From: Lachnospiraceae bacterium | GTDB lineage: Bacteria; Bacillota; Clostridia; Lachnospirales; Lachnospiraceae | Direction: 5' to 3' | DNA: 24,788 nucleotides | Assembly: GCA_900771955.1 (NCBI GenBank) | Contig: CAAGPW010000237.1 | Span: 1-24,788 of the forward strand | In this document: positions 7,553 through 15,728 of the stretch, one piece after another | Numbering within the stretch: position 1 is the stretch's first letter | How the letters are laid out: every line of letters starts with the position of its first letter | Program-made: the position numbers and the translations under genes | The notes under the pieces: model-generated | What the model saw: the letters and a program-made list of their open reading frames with translations, nothing else | Databases searched by the model: none | What the model was told of the DNA's origin: nothing

Positions 7553-9034
7553 ATGAGAAGCAGCGGAGTATTGATGCATATTTCTTCATTGCCATCTCCA
7601 TATGGCATTGGAACCATGGGCAAAGCAGCGGTTCAGTTCGTAGATTTTTTAGAGGAGGCAGGGCAGACATACTGGCAGATATTACCGGTATGCCCGACCA
7701 GTTATGGAGATTCTCCGTATCAGTCTTTTTCCAGCTTTGCAGGAAACCCTTATTTTATTGATTTAGACTATCTGTGCATGGATGGCTTACTGAAGAAAGA
7801 AGAGTGTGACGCTTATCAGTGGGGCGATGACGAGACACAGGTGGATTACGGGATTCTTTATGAGAACCGTTATGAACTTTTAAAGAAAGCATTTGTCCGT
7901 TTTAAGGCAGATGAACCGGAAGATTTTAAAGCATTTTGCGAAGAAGAACAAGAATGGCTTGATAATTATGCAATGTTTATGGCATTAAAAGATGCCAATA
8001 ACGGAGCGGCCTGGTTCACCTGGAAAAAAGATCTGAAATTCCGTAAAGCAGAAGCACTTGAAAAAGTAAAAGAAGAAAAGAAGGATGATATTGCCTTCTG
8101 GAAAATGCTGCAGTATCTTTTCTATAAACAGTGGCGTGAATTAAAGGATTATGCGAATGTAAGAGGCATTCAGATCATCGGTGATGTGCCGATCTATGTG
8201 GCTGGCGACAGTGCAGATGTATGGGCAAATCCGGATCAGTTCTATCTGAATGAAGATCTCGAGATGATCGATGTGGCAGGATGCCCGCCGGATGCGTTTT
8301 CCGAGGATGGGCAGCTCTGGGGCAATCCGCTGTTTCGATGGGATACCATGAAAAAAGACGGTTATACCTGGTGGACAAAACGTATCAAGGCAATGTCAGA
8401 GCTCTACGATGTTGTCCGTATCGATCATTTCCGTGGATTTGATTCCTATTATGCGATTCCGGGAAAAGATAAAACAGCGCGAAACGGTGAATGGAGAAAA
8501 GGACCTGGTATGGATCTTTTCCGCACACTGGAAGAAAAACTTGGCAAGTTAAACATCATTGTCGAAGATCTGGGCTATCTGACTCCGTCTGTTATCCAGA
8601 TGGTAAAGGATTCCGGATTCCCAGGCATGAAACTGATCCAGTTTGCATTTGATACCAGAGAAGACGGTGATTATCTGCCGCACAATTATCCGGTACATAG
8701 TGTGGTATACACCGGAACGCATGACAACGATACGATTCTTGGCTGGTTTGCAACTGCACCGAAGGAGAGCGTAAAATTCGCAAAAGAATATCTGCGCCTG
8801 ACCAAGACAGAGGGTTATAACTGGGGCATGATGAAAGGCGCATGGGCAAGTGTCAGCGAACTTGCGGTTGTGACCATGCAGGATCTGCTGGATCTTGGCA
8901 GTGAGGCGAGAATGAACATTCCGTCCACCCTTGGCACAAACTGGAAATGGCGTATGAAAGATGGACAGCTTACGGATCAGCTTGCAAGAAAGGTATGCGG
9001 CTGCATGAGAACATACGGACGTATCCGCAAATAA
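7553..9034 (+). CDS. malQ: 4-alpha-glucanotransferase (amylomaltase)
   Basis: 493 residues, the normal length for glycoside hydrolase family 77. It moves alpha-1,4-glucan segments between maltodextrins in the cytoplasm and releases glucose. The catalytic residues are visible in their usual motifs: nucleophile Asp291 in RIDHFRGF, acid/base Glu338 in VEDLG and stabilising Asp391 in HDNDT. IGDVPIYVAGDSADVWANP is also characteristic. The ATG at 7553 follows AGGAGGAAAG. It closes the uptake cluster, fitting use of imported maltodextrins. Transcription is probably ended by the hairpin just before spoIVA. Confidence 0.97.
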   Translation: MRSSGVLMHISSLPSPYGIGTMGKAAVQFVDFLEEAGQTYWQILPVCPTSYGDSPYQSFSSFAGNPYFIDLDYLCMDGLLKKEECDAYQWGDDETQVDYGILYENRYELLKKAFVRFKADEPEDFKAFCEEEQEWLDNYAMFMALKDANNGAAWFTWKKDLKFRKAEALEKVKEEKKDDIAFWKMLQYLFYKQWRELKDYANVRGIQIIGDVPIYVAGDSADVWANPDQFYLNEDLEMIDVAGCPPDAFSEDGQLWGNPLFRWDTMKKDGYTWWTKRIKAMSELYDVVRIDHFRGFDSYYAIPGKDKTARNGEWRKGPGMDLFRTLEEKLGKLNIIVEDLGYLTPSVIQMVKDSGFPGMKLIQFAFDTREDGDYLPHNYPVHSVVYTGTHDNDTILGWFATAPKESVKFAKEYLRLTKTEGYNWGMMKGAWASVSELAVVTMQDLLDLGSEARMNIPSTLGTNWKWRMKDGQLTDQLARKVCGCMRTYGRIRK

Positions 9035-9037
9035 TGA

Positions 9038-9065
9038 GCATAGGAAGAATCCTTCTGCATATATT
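9038..9065 (+). promoter_or_regulatory. Candidate sigma-E promoter of spoIVA
   Basis: GCATAGG (9038-9044), a 13-base spacer and CATATATT (9058-9065) resemble the Bacillus sigma-E consensus (KMATAWW, 13-15 bases, CATACANT). SpoIVA is a classic mother-cell sigma-E product. Initiation would fall near 9071-9073, giving a leader of only about 22 bases. Match made by eye. Confidence 0.5.
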
Positions 9066-9092
9066 TTAACAGTATATGCAGGAGGATTTTTT
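9051..9092 (+). terminator. Hairpin ending malQ transcripts and covering the spoIVA ribosome site
   Basis: CCTTCTGCATATA (9051-9063) pairs along all 13 positions with TATATGCAGGAGG (9073-9085), with one G-U pair and a 9-base loop, and is followed by ATTTTTTT. It has the form of an intrinsic terminator. Its right arm contains AGGAGG, the ribosome site for the ATG at 9094. Confidence 0.7.
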
Positions 9093-9093
9093 T

Positions 9094-10581
9094 ATGGACA
9101 ATTCAAATACGGGGACCTTTGACATTTACAAGGATATCAGTGCAAGAACGAACGGAGAGATCTACATAGGCGTTGTCGGCGGGGTGCGGAGCGGAAAATC
9201 AACGTTTATCAAGCGCTTTATGGAGCTCATGGTGCTGCCGTTCATGGAGGATGAAAACGAAAAAAAAAGAGCGGTGGATGAGATGCCACAGTCGGCACAG
9301 GGAACAACGATCATGACGACAGAGCCGAAGTTCATTCCCAAGGAAGCAGCAAAAATAAAGCTCGGAGATGACGCGGAAGTGAAGGTACGCATGATCGACT
9401 GTGTGGGCTATATGGTGGACGGTGCGAACGGACATATGGAAAACGGCGTGGAACGGATGGTAAAAACGCCCTGGTTTGATACGGAGATCCCGTTTACGCA
9501 GGCAGCGGAGATCGGAACCCAGAAGGTCATAAGAGATCACGCGACGATCGGCATCGTGGTGACAGCGGACGGTTCTTTTTCCGATATACCGCGTGAAAGC
9601 TATGTGCCGGCGGAGGAACAGACCATCCGCGAACTGAAAAAAGCGGGAAAGCCGTTTATTCTGCTCTTAAACTCGCAGCGGCCCTTTGGAGATGAAGCGA
9701 TCAAACTGGCAGAGGAATTAAAGGAAAAATATCAGGTGAGTGTATATCCGGTCAACTGCAGCCAGCTTCACAAGGAAGATGTAAACCGGATACTCACCGG
9801 CATTCTGTATGAATTTCCGGTAGTGAAGATGAATTTTTACATGCCGAAGTGGATCGAGATGTTAGATGCAACAAACCGCATCAAGGAAAACGTGATCGAG
9901 AATGCAAGAAAGATCTTAAATAATATTACTTATATGAAAGACGTTGTGGCATATGCGTTTGAGCCGGAGGGAGATTATCTGACGAAGCTGAAAGTGGAAC
10001 AGTTACAGCTTTCGGACGGCAGTGTGAATATTGCCATGGATGTTGGAGAGCGCTATTATTACGAAAACATGAGTGAGATGACCGGCATTGAAGTAAAAGG
10101 GGAGTATCAGCTTATTTCCATGGTAAAGGAACTTGCAGAGATGAAGCGGGAGTATGAGAAGGTCGCAGATGCCATGCAGGCGGTCAGAATGCGTGGGTAT
10201 GGTGTGGTAAATCCGGGGCTTTCGGATATTAATATGGAAGAACCGGTCATCATCCGGCATGGGAGCAAATTCGGCGTAAAGATCAAGGCAACATCGCCGT
10301 CCATACATATGATCCGTGCAAATATTGAAACAGAAATCGCACCGATCGTCGGAAGTGAGGAGCAGGCAAATGATCTGATCAATTATATTAAAGAAGGAGA
10401 AAAGGCAGAGGAAGGCGTATGGCAGACCAATGTCTTTGGAAAGACGCTTGGGGAGCTGATCGAAGATGGAATAAGAAGTAAGATTTCAATGATGGATGAT
10501 GAAAGTCAGATGAAGTTACAGGATACCATGCAAAAGATCGTAAATGACAGCAACGGTGGACTGGTGTGTATTATTATCTGA
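9094..10581 (+). CDS. spoIVA: Stage IV sporulation protein A, spore coat morphogenetic ATPase
   Basis: 495 residues, close to the 492 of Bacillus subtilis SpoIVA. A P-loop GGVRSGKST sits at residues 29-37 (Lys35), followed by DCVGYMVDGANGH in the switch region, and the protein ends in the hydrophobic tail VCIII. SpoIVA polymerises with ATP hydrolysis on the outer forespore membrane and forms the base layer of the spore coat. The start is the ATG at 9094 after AGGAGG (9080-9085). An in-frame ATG at 9076 lies upstream of that ribosome site and inside the hairpin, so it is rejected. It stands alone between malQ and a convergent regulator gene. Expression is expected only in the mother cell during sporulation, and the promoter match supports this. 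Confidence 0.97.
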   Translation: MDNSNTGTFDIYKDISARTNGEIYIGVVGGVRSGKSTFIKRFMELMVLPFMEDENEKKRAVDEMPQSAQGTTIMTTEPKFIPKEAAKIKLGDDAEVKVRMIDCVGYMVDGANGHMENGVERMVKTPWFDTEIPFTQAAEIGTQKVIRDHATIGIVVTADGSFSDIPRESYVPAEEQTIRELKKAGKPFILLLNSQRPFGDEAIKLAEELKEKYQVSVYPVNCSQLHKEDVNRILTGILYEFPVVKMNFYMPKWIEMLDATNRIKENVIENARKILNNITYMKDVVAYAFEPEGDYLTKLKVEQLQLSDGSVNIAMDVGERYYYENMSEMTGIEVKGEYQLISMVKELAEMKREYEKVADAMQAVRMRGYGVVNPGLSDINMEEPVIIRHGSKFGVKIKATSPSIHMIRANIETEIAPIVGSEEQANDLINYIKEGEKAEEGVWQTNVFGKTLGELIEDGIRSKISMMDDESQMKLQDTMQKIVNDSNGGLVCIII

Positions 10582-10591
10582 ACAGATGAAA

Positions 10592-10633
10592 ACAGCCATG
10601 GGAAGATACCGGATAGTATTTTCCTATGGCTGT
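10592..10633. terminator. Bidirectional terminator between spoIVA and the XRE gene
   Basis: ACAGCCATGGGAA (10592-10604) pairs with TTCCTATGGCTGT (10621-10633), with one G-U pair. Inner ATAC/GTAT bases can extend the stem. It is followed by an AT-rich tract on the plus side and by TTTT on the minus side. It lies between convergent genes, so it likely serves both. Confidence 0.75.
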
Positions 10634-10639
10634 ATTGTA

Positions 10640-10855
10640 TTATTTTGTGTGTTTTTCTTTGGTCAATCCGAGAAGATAATCTGCCGACACCTGATATAAT
10701 TTGCAAAGCCGGATCAAGTGGTGGATGGGAAGCTCGTTGGCACCGCGTTCATAGCGTGCATACATAGTCTGTGAGGTCCCGAGTACATGTGCAACATATT
10801 CCTGGGTGTAGTCATGATCTTCTCTCAGATTACGCATGATCTGCCTATAATCCAT
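10640..10855 (-). CDS. Small XRE-family helix-turn-helix regulator
   Basis: 71 residues, essentially one Cro/C1-type DNA-binding domain: REDHDYTQEYVAHVLGTSQ then MYARYERGANELP, with the recognition region near residues 16-38. It ends with a short basic tail and has no ligand or dimer domain. The start at 10855 has GGTGAT at good spacing upstream. A longer reading to 10933 would run through the palindromic control region and is unlikely. It is divergent from the twelve-gene operon, and the shared region holds two TAGTAC-type palindromes, so it probably regulates itself and that operon. A promoter-like TATACT (complement of 10885-10890) lies ahead of it, without a good -35 box. Confidence 0.88.
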   Translation of the reverse strand: MDYRQIMRNLREDHDYTQEYVAHVLGTSQTMYARYERGANELPIHHLIRLCKLYQVSADYLLGLTKEKHTK

Positions 10856-10891
10856 ATTATCACCTACGCTTTGTATCGTATCATAGTATAA

Positions 10892-10918
10892 ATCTGTACT
10901 AATTGATTTAGTACAGAT
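10892..10918. promoter_or_regulatory. 11-bp palindromic operator between the XRE gene and the operon
   Basis: ATCTGTACTAA (10892-10902) and TTAGTACAGAT (10908-10918) are perfect inverted repeats around TTGAT. The position, upstream of the XRE gene and next to the operon promoter, suits autoregulation by that protein. Confidence 0.7.
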
Positions 10919-10926
10919 GTTTACTA

Positions 10927-10955
10927 TTGACATTAGTAAATATATGTACTAAACT
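10927..10955 (+). promoter_or_regulatory. Promoter of the acylation operon with embedded second operator
   Basis: TTGACA (10927-10932), a spacer of exactly 17 bases and TAAACT (10950-10955). The inverted pair TTAGTA (10933-10938) and TACTAA (10947-10952) fills the spacer and covers the start of the -10 box. It repeats the core of the neighbouring palindrome. A protein bound there would exclude RNA polymerase. Confidence 0.65.
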
Positions 10956-11001
10956 GAAAAATATACGAAAAAGGGAAGATAAGAGAAAAGAGAAAAAGAA
11001 A

Positions 11002-12783
11002 ATGAAGGAATTGGAATACCCTTTTGATGGGGAATACATCTTAAAAAAGAAAAAAAGTATAAAGCGGACATTGATTGAAAATAAACAAAAACGTATACAT
11101 GTAAAAATCGCTGTGCTTGGCGGTTCTACGACGAATGATATTAAACTGGTACTGGAGCTTTTTCTGTTGAATTACGGGTTGGAACCGGAATTTTATGAAT
11201 CAGAATATGACCAGTTTTATGAAGATGTTATGTTTGATAATGAAAAACTGCGGACATTTCAACCGGATATTATATATATTCACACTTCGGGTCGGAACAT
11301 CAAAAGATATCCTGGCTTGACAGATTCAGCGGAACAGGTGGAAGAAATACTTGAATGTGAATACCGGCATTATGAGAGAATGTGGGAGAAAATAAAGAAA
11401 ACCTATCATTGCACGATCATACAGAATAATTTTGAAATGCCTTATTATCGTCTGATGGGCAACATGGAGACGAGCGATATCCATGGCAGACTCAATTACC
11501 GGATGAGATTGAATGAAAAAATTTATTGCTATGCACGGGAGCATGACAATTTTTTTGTAAATGATATCAATTATCTTTCGGCAAGTTATGGGCTTGAACG
11601 CTGGCTGGATCCATTTTACTGGCATATGTACAAATATGCGCTGGCAGTACCGGCAATTCCGGAATTTTCCTTTAATCTTGCCAATATCATAAAATCCGTT
11701 TATGGCAAAAACAAGAAGGGGCTTGTACTGGATCTGGATAATACACTCTGGGGTGGAATTGTCGGCGATGACGGTGTGGAAAACCTGGAGATCGGTCAGG
11801 AAACATCGATGGGACAGGCCTATACAGAATTTCAGGCTTATATAAAGGAACAAAAGCAACTGGGGATTGTTTTAAACGTAGATTCTAAGAATGACAGGAA
11901 AAATGCATTGGCGGGAATCAATCATCCAGATGGGATTTTAAAGGAAGATGATTTTATCTGCATTAAAGCAAACTGGAACCCCAAGGATCAAAATTTAAAA
12001 GAAATTGCAGCAGAACTGAATTTACTGCCGGAGAGCCTTGTTTTCGTAGACGATAATCCGGCAGAGCGTGCAATCGTCGCAGCGCAGGTTCCGGGAGTGG
12101 CGGTGCCGGAGATCGACCAGGTGGAACATTATGGACATATTTTGGATCGCTCTGGTTTTTTTGAGATAACCAAGTTTTCCGAAGATGATGCAAAGCGCAA
12201 TGAAATGTATAAGGAAAATGCAAAGCGTGCTGAGTTTGAGGCGACGTTTTCCGATTACAGGGAGTATTTGATTTCCCTTAAGATGAAAGGAATAATTCGC
12301 CCATTTGAACCAATTTATATGGCAAGGATTGCTCAGCTGACAAACAAAAGCAATCAGTTTAATCTGACGACAAAGCGCTATACACAGCCGGAAATTGAAG
12401 AAGCAGCGGCAGACAAAGAACGTATCACACTTTATGGAAAATTGGAAGATAAATTTGGAGATAATGGTGTGGTATCGGTTGTGATTGCACGGCAGGAAAT
12501 GAAAGAGTGCCATATTGAACTCTGGCTGATGAGCTGCCGTGTTTTGAAACGGGATATGGAAGCCGCCATGCTGGATGCTCTGGTGAAGCAATGCCGACAG
12601 AGAAAAATTGATACGATTTACGGTTATTATTATCCGACCACGAAAAATGCGATGGTAAAAGAGTTTTACGGGATGCAGGGGTTTGAAAAGATAAGCGAAG
12701 ATGCAGATGGAAATACCGTATGGAAACTGTCTGTGAATGAATCTTATAAAAACAAAAATACAGTGATAAAGGTGGAAGATTAA
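11002..12783 (+). CDS. FkbH-like HAD-IIIC protein (acyl loading onto carrier protein)
   Basis: 593 residues. The N-terminal 220 include an SGNH-like segment starting KIAVLGGST. The HAD domain follows, with VLDLDNTLWGG (Asp244, Asp246), DSKND near 295-299 and VDDNPAER (Asp350, Asp351). The C-terminal part contains LTNKSNQFNLTTKRY, typical of FkbH proteins and their acetyltransferase-like tail. Characterised FkbH enzymes take 1,3-bisphosphoglycerate, remove phosphate and load glyceryl onto an acyl carrier protein. The next gene is such a carrier. The usual Cys before SKN in the glyceryl-transferring type (CSKN) is Asp here, so the substrate or mechanism may differ. The start is the ATG at 11002, preceded only by a purine-rich GAAAAGAGAAAAAG stretch, a weak ribosome site. 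It is the first gene of the operon. Confidence 0.9.
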   Translation: MKELEYPFDGEYILKKKKSIKRTLIENKQKRIHVKIAVLGGSTTNDIKLVLELFLLNYGLEPEFYESEYDQFYEDVMFDNEKLRTFQPDIIYIHTSGRNIKRYPGLTDSAEQVEEILECEYRHYERMWEKIKKTYHCTIIQNNFEMPYYRLMGNMETSDIHGRLNYRMRLNEKIYCYAREHDNFFVNDINYLSASYGLERWLDPFYWHMYKYALAVPAIPEFSFNLANIIKSVYGKNKKGLVLDLDNTLWGGIVGDDGVENLEIGQETSMGQAYTEFQAYIKEQKQLGIVLNVDSKNDRKNALAGINHPDGILKEDDFICIKANWNPKDQNLKEIAAELNLLPESLVFVDDNPAERAIVAAQVPGVAVPEIDQVEHYGHILDRSGFFEITKFSEDDAKRNEMYKENAKRAEFEATFSDYREYLISLKMKGIIRPFEPIYMARIAQLTNKSNQFNLTTKRYTQPEIEEAAADKERITLYGKLEDKFGDNGVVSVVIARQEMKECHIELWLMSCRVLKRDMEAAMLDALVKQCRQRKIDTIYGYYYPTTKNAMVKEFYGMQGFEKISEDADGNTVWKLSVNESYKNKNTVIKVED

Positions 12784-12784
12784 G

Positions 12785-13036
12785 ATGACGAGAGAAGAAA
12801 TTTTTAAAGCACTTGATGAGGTTTTTGAAGAAGTTTTTGATGATGATTCCATTCATGTTGAGGAGCAGACGACCGCGAAAGATATTGAGGACTGGGACAG
12901 TTTGGAACATATAAATTTGGTTGTCGCGATTGAAAAACGTTTTTCCATGAAATTTACGATGGGAGAAGTAACAACAATGAAAAATGTAGGCGAGATGGTG
13001 GATATTATTCTGGAAAGAGCACCGAAAACGAAGTAG
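12785..13036 (+). CDS. Acyl carrier protein
   Basis: 83 acidic residues with the phosphopantetheine site in DWDSLEHINLV (Ser39). It carries acyl groups as thioesters. It begins one base after the FkbH stop, with AAAGGTGGAAG ahead, so the two are translationally linked and FkbH is its likely loading enzyme. An MBOAT gene follows 14 bases later, the same order logic as DltC and DltB in D-alanylation of teichoic acids, where a carrier protein feeds a membrane acyltransferase. It is a dedicated carrier rather than the fatty-acid ACP, judged from context. Confidence 0.95.
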   Translation: MTREEIFKALDEVFEEVFDDDSIHVEEQTTAKDIEDWDSLEHINLVVAIEKRFSMKFTMGEVTTMKNVGEMVDIILERAPKTK

Positions 13037-13050
13037 CAGGAGGTTAAAAC

Positions 13051-14595
13051 ATGTCGCTTACATCAGTAAATTTTCTTGCTTTTCTCATACTGGTCGGAAT
13101 CGTTTATTATATCCTGCCAAAAAAAACGCAGCGGTATTCTTTGCTGGCGGCGAGCATTGGGTTTTACTGTATGGCTGGTGTGCCATGGACATTTGTTTAT
13201 CTGTTTATCAGCATGGTTACAGTATACGCGGGAACAATGCTAATGGAGCAGATTCGAAAAAGAGGTTTGAACCGGAAACAAAAATTCTGCCGCATGGTAT
13301 TTGTGGCAGTTCTTTTATGTAATTTTGGAATTCTTGCAGCTTTAAAATACACGAATTTTATGATCTATAATGTGGAGCATCTGATACATTTTCTGAATCT
13401 TGATCTGTCGGTACATACTGTGTCATGGGCAGCATCGCTTGGGATCAGCTATTATACATTACAGATGATAAGTTATCTGACGGATGTTTACTGGGAGGTG
13501 CAAAAACCACAGCATAATTTCTTTCAGGTGGCATTGTTTGCATGCTTTTTTCCACAGATGGTTTCAGGTCCGATCAGTCGTTATTCCGAGCTTGGGGTTC
13601 AACTGGAACAGGAGCATAGATTTTCTTTGGCACAGGTGCAATTTGGAGCACAGAGGATATTATGGGGCTTTTTCAAAAAACTAGTGATATCGGAAAAATT
13701 GGCAGTGATTGTGAATGCGATATATGCAGATCCGGTAAAGTATCATGGCTTATATATCTGGACGGCCATGCTTGTGTTCCCGGTTCAGATATATGCGGAT
13801 TTTTCAGGCTGTATGGATATTGTGACCGGCGCTGCGGAATGTTTTGGGATAGCATTGCCGGAAAACTTTCGAACCCCATTTTTTTCAAAAACAATACAGG
13901 AGTTCTGGCAGAGATGGCATATTACACTGGGACTCTGGCTGAAAGACTATGTCATGTATCCGATTTTGAAATCGGATACATGGGTTGGCATGGGAGACCG
14001 GTTAAAAAAGAAATATGGGAAAAGAGCAGGAAAGCGCATACCCTTGTATTCTGCAATGCTGATCCTCTGGTTTTGCAATGGTATCTGGCATGGGAACAGC
14101 TGGAAATATATTGTTGGTGTTGGATTGTGGTATTGGTTTGCAATCGTGACAGGACAGCTTTTTGAGCCGGTTTTTAAAAAGATAACGGCATTTTTACATA
14201 TTCCGGTAGAATCAGTTGGCTGGCATATTTTTCAATCCATTCGCACTTATATTATTTATGGAATCGGAGCATTGTTTTTCTGCGCAGCTGATCTGCGTAA
14301 CGGTGTGTTTTTGGTAAAATGCGGATTATCAGGGATTAATCCAAAGATCTTTTCGGATGGTTCGTTTCTTCAGATGGGACTGGATATCTATGACCTTGTG
14401 CTGGTTGGTATTATGACTGTATTTGCTTTTTGCGTGTCATTGTATGGAAGAAATGGAAGCGTTAGGAAAAGAATGCTGGCATGGAATCCAATCGTACGTG
14501 GCATGTCTTTTATTCTGCTGCTTGCACTGGTACTTGTGTTTGGGTCATACGGGAACGGATACAATGCGAGTTCATTTATTTATGCAAAGTTTTAG
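13051..14595 (+). CDS. MBOAT O-acyltransferase (DltB/AlgI type), first copy
   Basis: 514 residues, about ten or more membrane helices. The family histidines are visible: FWQRWHITL (His290) and GIWHGNS (His347, the catalytic-type histidine). LGISYYTLQMISYLTDVYW and VSGPISRY are further family landmarks. MBOAT proteins of this branch move an acyl group from a carrier thioester in the cytoplasm to a hydroxyl on a surface polymer or an outside partner. The start is the ATG at 13051 after GCAGGAGG. It follows the carrier gene directly, which makes that carrier its probable donor. It is diverged from the second MBOAT of the operon at 19687, so this is not a recent duplication. Confidence 0.93.
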   Translation: MSLTSVNFLAFLILVGIVYYILPKKTQRYSLLAASIGFYCMAGVPWTFVYLFISMVTVYAGTMLMEQIRKRGLNRKQKFCRMVFVAVLLCNFGILAALKYTNFMIYNVEHLIHFLNLDLSVHTVSWAASLGISYYTLQMISYLTDVYWEVQKPQHNFFQVALFACFFPQMVSGPISRYSELGVQLEQEHRFSLAQVQFGAQRILWGFFKKLVISEKLAVIVNAIYADPVKYHGLYIWTAMLVFPVQIYADFSGCMDIVTGAAECFGIALPENFRTPFFSKTIQEFWQRWHITLGLWLKDYVMYPILKSDTWVGMGDRLKKKYGKRAGKRIPLYSAMLILWFCNGIWHGNSWKYIVGVGLWYWFAIVTGQLFEPVFKKITAFLHIPVESVGWHIFQSIRTYIIYGIGALFFCAADLRNGVFLVKCGLSGINPKIFSDGSFLQMGLDIYDLVLVGIMTVFAFCVSLYGRNGSVRKRMLAWNPIVRGMSFILLLALVLVFGSYGNGYNASSFIYAKF

Positions 14596-14605
14596 GAGAA
14601 ATGTA

Positions 14606-15712
14606 ATGAGAGAAAAGAAATGGAAAAAGGGTATTTTGGCTGTGACATGGCTCCTGATCTGTATTTTAAGTCTTATGGAATTGAACAATATTTTTGTGCC
14701 AAAATGGACGGATGACTTGGCACCGACGCTTACAATTGACGGATTTTATGCAGAAAAAAGAAATAGCCTGGATGTGATCTTTTTTGGAACAAGTCAGGCA
14801 CTCTATGGTTTTTCACCAATGGAACTATATGAAGATACCGGTATAAAATCCTATGTCTGTGGAACCGGAAGCCAGTCGATTGTCTGTACCTATTACTGGC
14901 TTAGAGAAGCACTAAAATATCAAAAACCCAAGGTGGTCATCGTAGAGACAATGGGGGCAGTAGATGAATCCGTGCTGAGTGATGGTGCAATGCACTGCGC
15001 ATTGGATTATATGCGCTTTTCTCCGGATAAGGTGAAGGCAGTTATGGCAGTGGATAAGAACTATGACTTTGAGACATCACCATTGGAGTATTTGGTTCCG
15101 ATTTTAAAGTATCATGACCGTTGGAAAGAGCTTACTTCTGAAGATTTTACCTATCAGTTTGGTGATAAAGATTATTTCCTAAAAGGACACCGGGTGGGAG
15201 ACAGTATTTACGCAGATACCAAAACGGATGGTATTAAGGTGAAGCATCCGGAAAATATGGTTGAAATGCAGGACTATCAGACTGAGTACCTGCAAAAGAT
15301 CATTGATTACTGCAAGAAGAAAAAAGTAAAGCTGGTGTTGACAAAGACGGCGCTTCCGCTTTATAGCGAAGAGTCACACAATGCCATCCAGAAGATTGCG
15401 GATGAAAATGATGTTCCCTTTTTAGATTATAACGTGAGAAAAGTATGGCAGGATGCGGGAATGGATTATCTCACTGATTTTGCAGATTTGCCGCATTTAA
15501 ATATTAACGGGGCAACGAAGACGACACGCTATATGGGAAATTATCTGCTACAGAATTATCCGGAAATTGCGGTGGATTTAGAGAAGCAAAAGACGGATGA
15601 AAAGTGGGCAGAAGATTTAAAAAAGTATAAGGAATATCTGATCCCGAAGAAAGAACAGCTGGCAGAAAATATAAAATTCTGGGAAGCAGTGCATGCAAAT
15701 GATACGCAGTAA
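14606..15712 (+). CDS. Membrane-anchored SGNH-like protein, probable acyl-transfer partner
   Basis: 368 residues. One N-terminal membrane helix (about 8-26) anchors an outside domain. FFGTSQALYGFSP around residues 59-71 places Ser63 at the nucleophile position of SGNH hydrolases, and DLPHLN (Asp294, His297) gives the C-terminal Asp-x-x-His pair. Proteins of this shape (DltD and relatives) sit beside MBOATs and pass acyl groups to the final acceptor or remove them. The ATG at 14606 has TAGGAGAA upstream; the open frame extending back to 14423 lies within the MBOAT gene and is not used. A charged helical C-terminus rich in Lys and Glu follows the domain. Exact activity unknown. Confidence 0.8.
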   Translation: MREKKWKKGILAVTWLLICILSLMELNNIFVPKWTDDLAPTLTIDGFYAEKRNSLDVIFFGTSQALYGFSPMELYEDTGIKSYVCGTGSQSIVCTYYWLREALKYQKPKVVIVETMGAVDESVLSDGAMHCALDYMRFSPDKVKAVMAVDKNYDFETSPLEYLVPILKYHDRWKELTSEDFTYQFGDKDYFLKGHRVGDSIYADTKTDGIKVKHPENMVEMQDYQTEYLQKIIDYCKKKKVKLVLTKTALPLYSEESHNAIQKIADENDVPFLDYNVRKVWQDAGMDYLTDFADLPHLNINGATKTTRYMGNYLLQNYPEIAVDLEKQKTDEKWAEDLKKYKEYLIPKKEQLAENIKFWEAVHANDTQ

Positions 15713-15728
15713 GTGCAGGGAGAAAACA

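Noticed and set aside
10856..10933. N-terminal extension of the XRE protein to 10933
   Set aside because: It would run through the palindromic control region; the ATG at 10855 has a well-placed ribosome site and gives a normal XRE domain.
10927..11001. TTG start at 10927 for the FkbH-like gene
   Set aside because: This TTG is part of the -35 box TTGACA, so it cannot lie in the mRNA; the ATG at 11002 is used instead.
12022..12852. 276-codon minus-strand open frame across fkbH and acp
   Set aside because: It opposes two strongly recognised genes, has no known motif, and its Phe/His/Ile-rich composition is typical of a reverse shadow.
13662..14165. 167-codon plus-strand open frame inside the first MBOAT gene
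   Set aside because: It overlaps a fully supported membrane protein in another frame and shows no family features.
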